Of a stretch of 37,727 nt of DNA, positions 1 through 6,443 are shown piece after piece. This DNA is from a virus. Within the stretch, counting starts at the first letter, position 1. Every line of letters starts with the position of its first letter. The notes beneath the pieces were generated by a model. The model did no database searches. It saw nothing but the letters and a program-made list of their open reading frames with translations, and was not told the origin of the DNA. A program made the position numbers and the translations under genes. Where the stretch lies: the IMG/VR virus record IMGVR_UViG_3300037339_000802, positions 1-37,727 of that record; one strand, given 5' to 3'.

Positions 1-212
1 ATGATCTCCTTGGCCACGATGACCGCACCTCCGACGGCTCCTGCGAAGGCGAGCCAGTCGGCCTTGAGGCCTTGGAGCATCCCACGCTGTTGCGACGACT
101 GCTGGTTCGCCTGCTGGTTCGCCGACTTGAGCTTGTCGAGGGCGGCCGCGGCTTCCTTGACCTTGGCAGAGACTTCCTCGATGGCTCCGATACGGATGTT
201 CACGTCGCTCAT
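1..212 (-). CDS. Tail tape-measure protein, N-terminal part (runs off the left edge)
   Basis: The start is ATG at 212, whose ATGA overlaps the stop of the GT frameshift product at 211-209. Seventy codons are visible before the edge: a polar helical start rich in Lys, Ala and Gln, then a hydrophobic stretch of the LAFAGAVGGAVIVAKEI kind, typical of tape-measure N-termini. The place directly after the two tail assembly chaperones is the conserved place for this gene in siphophages. The gene very likely continues at the right end of the window (37727 downward), which encodes the rest of a tape measure. A direct join is out of frame, giving a TGA, so a short stretch whose length leaves 1 when divided by 3 seems to be missing. 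Confidence 0.8.
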   Translation of the reverse strand, partial: MSDVNIRIGAIEEVSAKVKEAAAALDKLKSANQQANQQSSQQRGMLQGLKADWLAFAGAVGGAVIVAKEI

Positions 213-981
213 GGCGTCCCCCTACCGACTCCCAGCTTCGCGGACTGCTCGGCGTTCTTGAGCGTACACCATTCGCGACGGATCGTGTTGAGGACGTCCA
301 TGTCGTACCACGGCTGGTTGCGACGGGCCCCGTCGTACGGAAAGTGCCTGAACGTCCCGTCGCCGTCCATCAGGTCGACGCACTCCATGACCCACGTCCC
401 CCATCGCGCCACGAGGACCAGCGGTCGCCGCCCGTCAGGGAGGACGCTGTCGCTGGTGAACTGCGTCCCCCGGTACACCCACTCCGTTACGTCGCGGATG
501 TCTCGACGGGCGTCTTTGCCAAAGGGGCGTTCCACCCTTCGACGACGGTCCCGATCTCGGAAGCGAGGTCGTCCCACTCGAGGATCTTCATGACGATCTC
601 CTCGGGGAACGTCCGACCGCCGCCGACGAGGGCGCCGGCGTCGTCAGCGAAGTCGTGCTCGCCGATGCCGTGCGTCAGGTATAGACGGTAGATGGCCGTC
701 CGCATCGCCTTCGAGAAGTGCGGGACCGTCTTGAGGAGGTCGCCCACTTCATCCTCGGTCGGGTCGCGCCCCTCCGCCTGCGCCTTTTTGAAGATGGCCT
801 GATACGCACGCATGCGCTCCGGGTTGTCGCCGTCTTCGAGCATCGCGAGGCGGATCGACCGCACCTCGTCGACGACCTCCGTCGGCAGTTTCTTCGGCGC
901 CACGTGGCACTCCTCGCCCGTCGCCTTGAGGGCGACGCGCGATCCCACGAGCGACTTTCGCGTGCTGTTCTCCCACCCCAC
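209..981 (-). CDS. Tail assembly chaperone GT, -1 frameshift product (about 257 aa)
   Basis: This is the predicted fusion made when ribosomes on the upstream chaperone frame slip back one base at the heptamer C CCT TTG (526-520). They then read the overlapping frame starting GKDARRDIRD and ending GVGRGTP before the TGA at 211-209. About 154 residues come from the first frame and 103 from the second. In lambda and most siphophages the equivalent G and GT proteins bind the tape measure and tail tube protein during tail assembly and are absent from the finished virion. The second frame has no convincing start of its own, because its only in-frame ATG (577) would add an arginine-rich shadow segment. 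This supports expression by frameshift only. I see the heptamer and frames directly; the slippage is inferred. Confidence 0.75.
487..981 (-). CDS. Tail assembly chaperone G-like protein (164 aa)
   Basis: This is a mostly helical, charged protein between the tail tube gene and the tape measure, which is the standard G position in siphophages. I chose GTG at 981 because AAGGAGG lies 7 nt upstream. The in-frame GTG at 987 would touch that Shine-Dalgarno sequence. The sequence contains PTEVVDEVRSIRLAML and a FSKAMRTAIYRLYLTHGI segment, with no enzymatic motif. The normal product stops at 489-487, and a minority product extends by -1 frameshift (see the GT entry). The start follows the tail tube stop by only a few bases, so the two genes are probably co-translated. 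The specific role rests on position and the frameshift architecture rather than on sequence identity. Confidence 0.8.
   Translation of the reverse strand: MGWENSTRKSLVGSRVALKATGEECHVAPKKLPTEVVDEVRSIRLAMLEDGDNPERMRAYQAIFKKAQAEGRDPTEDEVGDLLKTVPHFSKAMRTAIYRLYLTHGIGEHDFADDAGALVGGGRTFPEEIVMKILEWDDLASEIGTVVEGWNAPLAKTPVETSAT
520..526 (-). other. Programmed -1 frameshift slippery heptamer C CCT TTG
   Basis: On the minus strand the zero-frame codons read GCC CCT TTG GCA AAG, so the heptamer CCCTTTG has the X XXY YYZ phasing needed for simultaneous -1 slippage (CCT to CCC, TTG to TTT). The -1 frame is open from before this site to 209. The heptamer sits in the overlap of the two tail chaperone frames, as GGGAAAG does in lambda G/GT. 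A short GGC-AAAGAC-GCC hairpin is possible just downstream but is weak. Confidence 0.75.
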
Positions 982-993
982 TGTCACACCTCC

Positions 994-2286
994 TTAGAAG
1001 GCCGCCGCGTCCTGCGAGATGAAGTCGATGTACAAGGGACCGTCCCACTTCGTCCCCTTCGGGTTGACGCCCTTCCACGTCATCTTCGCGTCGAACGACC
1101 CGTCACGGTCGACGAACTCGAAGTTGCTCATGAGGGCGAACGGGATCGAGGCGATGAGCATCTCGGGGACACTGGCCGCGATGTCCTTCCCCTTGAAGTG
1201 GAACGACATGGCACCGGGCGTCGACCCGAAGATTTCAGCCCGCTTGGCGTAGCTGTCGGCGTCGAGACGGACCTGCAGGTCGCCCGTGAGGGAGAACATC
1301 GCCTTCGACTGGTACTGCCGCCCCATGAGGCCCTGCCCGTACGTCTCCTTCCTGTGCGAGTTGCCCATGGTCATCGACAGGTTGGCCGTGTACGTGAACT
1401 CCTTCGACTTGATCGTCGTCGACCCTTTCCAGAAGATGTACGGGTCGCGGTCCTCGAGGGTGAATCCCGTCGGCGTCTGTCCGATCGTCTCCTTCATGCC
1501 GAGGACGTCGACGTCGGCCTCGACCATGCCCGAGAGGGCCGCGCTGATTTTCATCTGGTCGAAGACGTTGCCGTCGTACAGGAGGCCAGTGTCCTGATAC
1601 CCCTCGCCTTGGATCGAGTACGTCGAACGTTCGGTGTCGGTCAAGACCGGGGTGAACCGCCGCCAGTAGACGCCCGTCGCCGCCCCCGCGAAGAAGAAGT
1701 ACGCCCACCGGTCCTTCCCCTGCGTGTAGGTGACGGTCTGGATCTCGCCCGAGGAGACGGACCCGAGGCCAGCGACCAGTTCCGCCTCGTAGTCGGTGAG
1801 GCCGGCGATGTACGCCACCAGCTCGGTCAGGGTGTCGTACGACGCACCCGCGAGGTCGATCGTCCCCGCCGTCCCGAAGGCAGCGTCGTTCGACTCGGTC
1901 CCGAGGGCGCCGATCTTCGAGTTGAGGGTGTTGCCCGTGCCGTCGGCAGCGAGCTTGCACGACGCCGACGAACCGGCGTACCTGACGCGGACGACCGCCG
2001 CGATCTGGACCGGCGTCGACTCGGCCCCGAGGAGGCCCTTGAGGACCTTCCCGAACCCGGGACACGACCGCGGGGAGAGCGGGAAGCTCCCCTCGACGGA
2101 GTCCTGCATTGGGTACTCCCCGACGTCCATGTTCGACCCGACGATCGCCGGGTCAATGGCCCGCACGGGCTTCTTCGTCAGCGACGGGTTGGACCGCACC
2201 GGCAGGACGTGGGTCCGCGCCACCGCGATGCCGGGCGTCGACTCTGCGCCGCCGATCGTCCACAGGATGTTCTTGACCGAAGGCAT
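994..2286 (-). CDS. Major tail tube protein (430 aa)
   Basis: This protein is rich in Gly, Thr and Ser with beta-type composition, with segments such as KSKEFTYTANLSMTMGNSHR and FVDRDGSFDAKMTWKGVNPK. These resemble tube proteins that polymerise around the tape measure. It lies between the tail terminator candidate and the tail chaperones, exactly where the major tail protein is expected. The ATG at 2286 has the strong ribosome site GGGGAGGGAGG upstream. At 430 residues it is longer than many siphophage tube proteins (about 150 to 250), so it may carry an extra surface domain. I cannot place that insertion by eye. There is no sheath gene nearby, which argues for a non-contractile tail. Confidence 0.75.
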   Translation of the reverse strand: MPSVKNILWTIGGAESTPGIAVARTHVLPVRSNPSLTKKPVRAIDPAIVGSNMDVGEYPMQDSVEGSFPLSPRSCPGFGKVLKGLLGAESTPVQIAAVVRVRYAGSSASCKLAADGTGNTLNSKIGALGTESNDAAFGTAGTIDLAGASYDTLTELVAYIAGLTDYEAELVAGLGSVSSGEIQTVTYTQGKDRWAYFFFAGAATGVYWRRFTPVLTDTERSTYSIQGEGYQDTGLLYDGNVFDQMKISAALSGMVEADVDVLGMKETIGQTPTGFTLEDRDPYIFWKGSTTIKSKEFTYTANLSMTMGNSHRKETYGQGLMGRQYQSKAMFSLTGDLQVRLDADSYAKRAEIFGSTPGAMSFHFKGKDIAASVPEMLIASIPFALMSNFEFVDRDGSFDAKMTWKGVNPKGTKWDGPLYIDFISQDAAAF

Positions 2287-2301
2287 CTGGCCCTCCCTCC
2301 C

Positions 2302-2775
2302 CTACGTGTGCAGGGTGCGGACCGTCAACGTGATCCGCATCTCCTGTCCGAGCTCACCGCTTGACTGGTTCCGCATCATCGACCCGAAGTCACACCCGCC
2401 AACGCGGACCCTGTTGAACCGCCCGACGGCAGTGTTGTCGGCCGTGACGATCCTGTCAACGGCCTCGGCGTACCGCAGGAGCGCATACTCGACGTCGCGC
2501 GCCTCCTGCCCTGCGTGCGTGAAGTACAGGAAGACGGTGTAGATGTCCCAGTGCTCGTGGTCGAGGGCTTCGCCTTCGGCCGAGTACTGGCACTCCGCCC
2601 GGTCGGGCAGGACCTCGAGGGCCGGGTATTGTCGATCCTTGAGGTCGTACGTCGCCGTCGACCGCAGGCGCGGCACCTCGCAATCGTCGTCCGTCTCGAT
2701 GGCCCGCACCGTCGTCTCGAGGGCGTCGGAGAACCACGCGACGATCCCTTCGAGGACGTCGACCATGGACGTCAT
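2302..2775 (-). CDS. Tail terminator / minor tail protein candidate (157 aa)
   Basis: This is a small protein between the gpG-like protein and the tail tube. It contains YPALEVLPDRAECQYSAEGE and EHWDIYTVFLYFTHAGQE, a pattern like tail terminator or gp37/gpU-like proteins: an early strand naming the target value, a central strand-rich part, and a C-terminal strand ending in RITLTVRTLHT. Such proteins form a ring that ends tail tube growth and joins the tail to the head. The ATG at 2775 overlaps the stop of the upstream gene (ATGA), so translation is coupled. The assignment depends mainly on gene order. Confidence 0.55.
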   Translation of the reverse strand: MTSMVDVLEGIVAWFSDALETTVRAIETDDDCEVPRLRSTATYDLKDRQYPALEVLPDRAECQYSAEGEALDHEHWDIYTVFLYFTHAGQEARDVEYALLRYAEAVDRIVTADNTAVGRFNRVRVGGCDFGSMMRNQSSGELGQEMRITLTVRTLHT

Positions 2776-3290
2776 CGCGTGATCCCCCGGAACTCACGGT
2801 CGAGGCCGGCCGACTGGCGGGCCGCTTCCACCTCGCGCTTCATGAGGTCGACCGCCCACTTGTGGACGATGCGCCCCCACCCGACCTTCATGTCGTCGCT
2901 CAACTGCACGACCTTCCGCGCGACCATCCGACGCGTCCCGAGTTGGTGGAAGATGGCGTACCGCAACGACGTCCCGAAGGTCGCCTGCCGCTCACGGACG
3001 TCCCGCACGGCAAAGGCGCCCTGCCCAGCCATCGACTCCGCGAGGGCTCCCGTCCGTTCGAGGATCTTCCTGCCCGGGTAGTGGACGGCCTTCCACTCCG
3101 CGTACCGACGCGTCAGGGGCGCCCACCCCGACGGCCACCCCTGCTCGCGGAAGGACCGCTTCTCGATCCCTGCGAAGTCGTCGGCGATGAGGTTGAACGG
3201 CTCACGGAAGTCCTTGACGTCTTCGCCGATGCGATTGAAGGCCCGCACGAATCGCTCGGCCCCGATCGTTTCGATGCGCAGTTCTACCAT
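2772..3290 (-). CDS. Mu gpG-like virion morphogenesis / tail completion protein (172 aa)
   Basis: The sequence contains EQGWPSGWAPLTRRYAEWKA, an LxxTGALxxS-like motif (ILERTGALAESMA) and YAIFHQLGTRR. These are the hallmark signatures of the phage virion morphogenesis family that includes Mu gpG and related tail completion proteins, which act at the head-tail joint. The length (172 aa) is normal for the family. The ATG at 3290 overlaps the upstream connector gene by 7 nt, and the stop overlaps the next ATG. The position between connector and terminator fits a neck component. Confidence 0.8.
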   Translation of the reverse strand: MVELRIETIGAERFVRAFNRIGEDVKDFREPFNLIADDFAGIEKRSFREQGWPSGWAPLTRRYAEWKAVHYPGRKILERTGALAESMAGQGAFAVRDVRERQATFGTSLRYAIFHQLGTRRMVARKVVQLSDDMKVGWGRIVHKWAVDLMKREVEAARQSAGLDREFRGITR

Positions 3291-3733
3291 TGCCGCGACT
3301 GCCGCTGGAACGTCCGACCGTTGTCGTAGTCGTCGTCTCCCGGCGACCCCTCGGTTTCGAGGACCGGGTCAAAGGTCGTGAGGGTACCCTTCTGCGCCGA
3401 CGGCGTCGAGAGGATCGCCGGGTTGGCGTCGACGTCCTTGAGGCGCTGTCGGTACATGGCGTTGTAGTCGACGGCCTTCCCGCCCCCGACGACCTCGAGG
3501 GCGATCATGATGCGCGCCGCCACGCCGTAGAGGGCGATCTGTTTGACGACCTTGAGCTTCGTCGCGTCGGTCACCGGCACGACGATGCCGGCCGCCGAGA
3601 AGTGGGCGTCCATCTCGGCCGTGATGTCGCCGCACCACGTCGTCACCTGCGCCATGGTCGGCTTCGACGTCGCGTTGATCGTCAGGTGCGGCAGTTCGGC
3701 CGCGACCTCGGCCACCGTGCAGTAGTCGGCCAT
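3284..3733 (-). CDS. Head-tail connector, Mu gp36-like (149 aa)
   Basis: The protein begins MADYCTVAEVAAELPHLTI and has a central helical segment with DAHFSAAGIVVPV and LKVVKQIALYGVAARI. This is the layout of DUF1320/gp36-type adaptor proteins, where a small helical bundle docks beneath the portal. A flexible acidic and polar tail (SPGDDDYDNGRTFQRQS) follows. The location after the capsid gene and before the gpG-like gene matches Mu-like head modules. No strong ribosome site precedes the ATG at 3733, so expression may depend on coupling to the upstream gene. Confidence 0.65.
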   Translation of the reverse strand: MADYCTVAEVAAELPHLTINATSKPTMAQVTTWCGDITAEMDAHFSAAGIVVPVTDATKLKVVKQIALYGVAARIMIALEVVGGGKAVDYNAMYRQRLKDVDANPAILSTPSAQKGTLTTFDPVLETEGSPGDDDYDNGRTFQRQSRQW

Positions 3734-3743
3734 GTCCTACGCC

Positions 3744-3968
3744 TCACACGTCGGCGTCGGCGCGCCGCTTCTTCTTCCGTCCGTCGACCTTCTCGGCATC
3801 GTCGCCTTCCTTGGCCGCCGCCGCGGGCTCTTCGACGGGGCCGACGATCGTCAGCCGTCCGCGGGCCGCGAAGACTTTCGCCGTCTCCTCGCTCATGGCC
3901 GCCTCGACGATGTCGCCCTTGTACTTCGGATGGTCGACGTCCCACCGAACCTTCACCATTCCGCCCAC
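3744..3968 (-). CDS. Small structural-region protein with lysine-rich tail (74 aa)
   Basis: I do not recognise a family. The start is GTG at 3968, close behind AGGAGGG, with a second possible ATG three codons later. The first half (VKVRWDVDHPKYKGDIVEAA) looks like a small beta domain. The second half is low in complexity, with Ala and Glu followed by GRKKKRRADADV. Small genes of this type between capsid and connector are common in Mu-like siphophages. This one is preceded by a strong RNA hairpin at 3993-4016. Confidence 0.65.
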   Translation of the reverse strand: MGGMVKVRWDVDHPKYKGDIVEAAMSEETAKVFAARGRLTIVGPVEEPAAAAKEGDDAEKVDGRKKKRRADADV

Positions 3969-3992
3969 GGTGCCCTCCTCGCTGGATAGACG

Positions 3993-4016
3993 ACGGGGAG
4001 CCCGAAGGCCCCCCGT
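3993..4016 (-). terminator. Strong C(UUCG)G hairpin after the capsid gene
   Basis: On the minus strand ACGGGGGGCC pairs with GGCTCCCCGT around a TTCG loop, giving ten base pairs with one G-U. It begins about 34 nt after the capsid stop and has no U-run. It therefore looks like a processing or stability element, or a leaky terminator that sets capsid mRNA above downstream genes, rather than a full terminator. Confidence 0.55.
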
Positions 4017-4049
4017 CTCGATTCCGATTGTGACCGTCGAACTCCCGGC

Positions 4050-4973
4050 CTACGCGACGCCGGAGACGAGCTTCACCGCGAGGTGCGGGAGGCTGTACCC
4101 GAAGTTGCCCCGGTAGTCGACGCCGAAGTGGAGCAGGCGGTTGCGCTTCGACTGCGTCTCGTCGAGCCACTGCTCGGGCGCCTGCCTGTTCTGGAACACG
4201 AACGGCTTCACCGGCATGTTCACGACGAACCCGTACACGTCGTTGACGTCCGACGCTCCGGGCAGGACCACGACGTCCTCGACCCACTCCTTGAACGGGT
4301 TCATGGCTCCCGCGTTCGAGGTTCCGGGGTCGGCCGTCGAACCCATGACGGTCCGGAACAGCCGCTCCATCTGCGGGTGGCAGGCGAAGACGGTCGCCAC
4401 GAGGCCGAGCGTCTCGCCCTTGTCGTCGGTGAACTGCATGATCGTCCGCCGCATCGTGTCGATGTCGGCCTCGACCTGCGCGATCGTCGGGGTGCCGGCC
4501 GAGATGGTCCCAGCCCCGAGGTTGTCGATCAACCTCACGCCGCTCACGTCCGAGAAGAACGCGATGGCGTCGAACGCCTTGTACGTGGTGCCGTTCAGGA
4601 TGAGGTCCTGAATCTGCTTTCCGCGGTGCTGGAGGGCGCGGATCGCCAGCCCCTCGATGCGCGGCCTGATGATGCCGAACTTGTCGTCGGCCACCTCGTC
4701 GGCGTCGATGCCGACGGCCGCCGCGTAGTGCTTGTTCCGCAGGGTGTAGCTGTAGTCGGCCAGCTGGTCGACGTCGATGTCCCCCAGCCACTCCTGCACC
4801 ACCGGCAGCGCACCGAGCCACCGGTAGTCCTCCTCGGAGCCGTCGCTCATGACTTCCATGGCGAGCGACCCGAGTTTGGTCCACGGATCGAGGCGCGAGA
4901 ACTTCTGCAACGCCTCGTTGAAGATGGTCTTGAAGACCTTCTCCGCCACGACGATCTGCGTATGAGACAGCAT
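4050..4973 (-). CDS. Major capsid protein, Mu gpT-like (307 aa)
   Basis: This is a HK97-fold type major head subunit of the Mu gpT family. Supporting segments are FNEALQKFSRLDPWTKLGSL, SDGSEEDYRWLGALPVVQEW and LADYSYTLRNKHYAAAVGID near the N-terminus, and YGFVVNMPVKPFVFQNRQAP with a HFGVDYRGNFGYSLPHLAVK C-terminus. The LRNKxYxxxVxIDxDEVxDD pattern and the closing R/YxxxGYxxPxLA pattern are typical. The length of about 305 residues is standard, with no N-terminal propeptide evident. The ATG at 4973 has AGGGAGG upstream. It lies between the decoration protein and connector, and head assembly would use the nested scaffold and protease encoded just upstream. Confidence 0.88.
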   Translation of the reverse strand: MLSHTQIVVAEKVFKTIFNEALQKFSRLDPWTKLGSLAMEVMSDGSEEDYRWLGALPVVQEWLGDIDVDQLADYSYTLRNKHYAAAVGIDADEVADDKFGIIRPRIEGLAIRALQHRGKQIQDLILNGTTYKAFDAIAFFSDVSGVRLIDNLGAGTISAGTPTIAQVEADIDTMRRTIMQFTDDKGETLGLVATVFACHPQMERLFRTVMGSTADPGTSNAGAMNPFKEWVEDVVVLPGASDVNDVYGFVVNMPVKPFVFQNRQAPEQWLDETQSKRNRLLHFGVDYRGNFGYSLPHLAVKLVSGVA

Positions 4974-4988
4974 CTATTCCTCCCTCTC

Positions 4989-5405
4989 TTACGCCATCGC
5001 CGTCTTCGGCGGGGTCACGCGCATGTCGACGAGCAGGTAGCCCGTCTTGAAGCCGACGATCAGCCCGCAGGTTCCGACGTTCGTGGAGGTCTTCGCGATG
5101 GTGTCGTCCGCCGTCGCGTAGGCCCAGTCACCCACGTCGGTCTGTGCCGCCGAACCGAAGGCGAGCCAGACCTTGCCGCGCTCGACTTCGACGTCGGGGT
5201 TGTCGGCCGCGATCGTCACGCGACCTTCCTTGAGCACACCCGCGGGCATGCACGACGCGGTGTCGGCGGCCTTCACGAGAAGACCGGTCGTCGCGTCCCA
5301 CATGACGATCCCGCCCTTGTACCACGTGGTCGAGGCGGTGAGCTTCGCCTTGACCACTTCCGGCGGCCCCGAGAACGTCAGGAGCCGGTCGGCAGACAGT
5401 GCCAT
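4989..5405 (-). CDS. Capsid decoration-type protein, DUF2190-like (138 aa)
   Basis: This is a small beta-rich protein (GGIVMWDATTGLLVKAADT, MPAGVLKEGRVTIA, VERGKVWLAFGSA, VGDWAYATADDTIA, GLIVGFKTGYLLVDM). Its series of short strands with Gly turns resembles head decoration or DUF2190-like proteins encoded between protease/scaffold and major capsid in many phages. Such proteins bind the outside of the expanded capsid and stabilise it. The length fits the group. The identification is by pattern and position; the exact family is uncertain. Confidence 0.65.
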   Translation of the reverse strand: MALSADRLLTFSGPPEVVKAKLTASTTWYKGGIVMWDATTGLLVKAADTASCMPAGVLKEGRVTIAADNPDVEVERGKVWLAFGSAAQTDVGDWAYATADDTIAKTSTNVGTCGLIVGFKTGYLLVDMRVTPPKTAMA

Positions 5406-5429
5406 TGTTCCGTGCCTTTCCCGCGCCCG

Positions 5430-5903
5430 TTACTTGGGCGCGTGCTTCGCGATCGTCTCGTCGGTGAGGCCGGCCTTCTTGGCGGCCGAGACGAAGGCGA
5501 CGTCCACCTCGGTCCCGCCCGCACCGGTACCCCGTTCCGACAGGTCGACCTGTTTCGGCATCGAACCGAGGATCTCGGAGGTGAGGTCCGGGTTCTGGTC
5601 GAACCGCTTCTCCCACGCCTCCTTGTCCTTCGGCACGATGCGCCCCTCGTTGAGCGCGAGCTCGATCACTCCTGCCTTGCGCTTCGCGGCGGCATCCGCC
5701 GTCAGCACGGTCAGCCGATCGGACAGGGTCTTGTTCACGTCCCGCAACATCGAGACGTCGCCCATGAGGGCTTCGACCTTCGTGTTGAGGGCCGCGTCCG
5801 GCTTCGGTTCCTCGACTCCGAGGAGCTTCCGCAGGGCGCCCTTGTCGTCGTCGGTCAGGGTGATCGCGGCAAGCGCCGCCATGATCTCGGCGAAGGTCTT
5901 CAT
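5430..5903 (-). CDS. Nested scaffold protein from an internal start (157 aa)
   Basis: An in-frame ATG at 5903 (MKTFAEIMAALAAITLTDD) is preceded by GGAGGGG about five bases upstream, a far better ribosome site than chance would give inside a gene. The product would be the helical, charged C-terminal half of the protease gene, with a heptad-like TLSDRLTVL region. Mu makes its scaffold (gpZ) in just this way from an in-frame start within the protease gene. The scaffold would fill the prohead and then be cut up by the protease. The arrangement is seen; its use is inferred. Confidence 0.65.
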   Translation of the reverse strand: MKTFAEIMAALAAITLTDDDKGALRKLLGVEEPKPDAALNTKVEALMGDVSMLRDVNKTLSDRLTVLTADAAAKRKAGVIELALNEGRIVPKDKEAWEKRFDQNPDLTSEILGSMPKQVDLSERGTGAGGTEVDVAFVSAAKKAGLTDETIAKHAPK

Positions 5904-6443
5904 CTCCGCCCCTCCGTCGCCGGTCCCGCTCGTCGGGCCGTCGCCATGCGCAGCCCCGTCCGTCTCGGACAGGTGTGCGGCCGGCATCGTGTTCATCGCT
6001 GGCGTGTTCGTCAACGCCACAGCAACCAAGACTGGGTATACTTCATCGCCGTTGGTGACGTCAATCACCGACCCGATGTCCGCCGAGAAGTACTTGAACA
6101 GGCCGCCCTCGACGAGGGCCTTCCCCTTGTCCGTCCACTCGACCTTCGCGTACAGGCCATCGGCCCGCACCTGCAGGTCCTTGATCCACCCGTTCGCCTC
6201 GCCGCGGTCGTGGTCGGTGTCGACGAACGGCTCGCGCTCGCCGAGGACCTTCCCCGCCCAGTTGGCGACCATCTTCGCGCAGTACTCGGCCGTGATCGTG
6301 AGCTTCCCGTACGCGGACGTGAAGTACTCGCCGATCGGCAGAATTAACTGGTACGCGTCCTGTGCGTCGACCTCGGCGTCGGCCAGCGCGAGGCTCATCA
6401 TCCGTGCCTTCCGCACGGGGTCGAGGACCATTCCTTTCAGCAT
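5430..6443 (-). CDS. Prohead protease with C-terminal scaffold, Mu gpI-like (337 aa)
   Basis: The N-terminal half (about residues 1-170) resembles the Mu gpI / U35-type protease that matures the prohead. Segments include YQLILPIGEYFTSAYGKLTI, FVDTDHDRGEANGWIKDLQV, LYAKVEWTDKGKALVEGG and the FKYFSADIG strand. The His of the DTDHDRGEANG segment and the Ser of FKYFSADIG are the catalytic residues expected for this family. The C-terminal half is charged and helical, a scaffold domain. The ATG at 6443 overlaps the portal stop (TGATG), so the genes are coupled. A second start inside the gene (5903) probably gives free scaffold. Confidence 0.82.
   Translation of the reverse strand: MLKGMVLDPVRKARMMSLALADAEVDAQDAYQLILPIGEYFTSAYGKLTITAEYCAKMVANWAGKVLGEREPFVDTDHDRGEANGWIKDLQVRADGLYAKVEWTDKGKALVEGGLFKYFSADIGSVIDVTNGDEVYPVLVAVALTNTPAMNTMPAAHLSETDGAAHGDGPTSGTGDGGAEMKTFAEIMAALAAITLTDDDKGALRKLLGVEEPKPDAALNTKVEALMGDVSMLRDVNKTLSDRLTVLTADAAAKRKAGVIELALNEGRIVPKDKEAWEKRFDQNPDLTSEILGSMPKQVDLSERGTGAGGTEVDVAFVSAAKKAGLTDETIAKHAPK

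Noticed and set aside
209-577. Separate gene starting at ATG 577 for the second tail chaperone frame
   Set aside because: The first part would be an arginine-rich shadow of the upstream gene and no ribosome site is present; a -1 frameshift at 526-520 explains the frame.
718-2364. Long plus-strand open frame of 548 codons (and similar ones at 4083-6347, 6362-8767, 32427-35003)
   Set aside because: These are Arg/Asp/Val/Pro-rich mirror frames of minus-strand genes, expected at high GC; they lack ribosome sites and recognisable domains.
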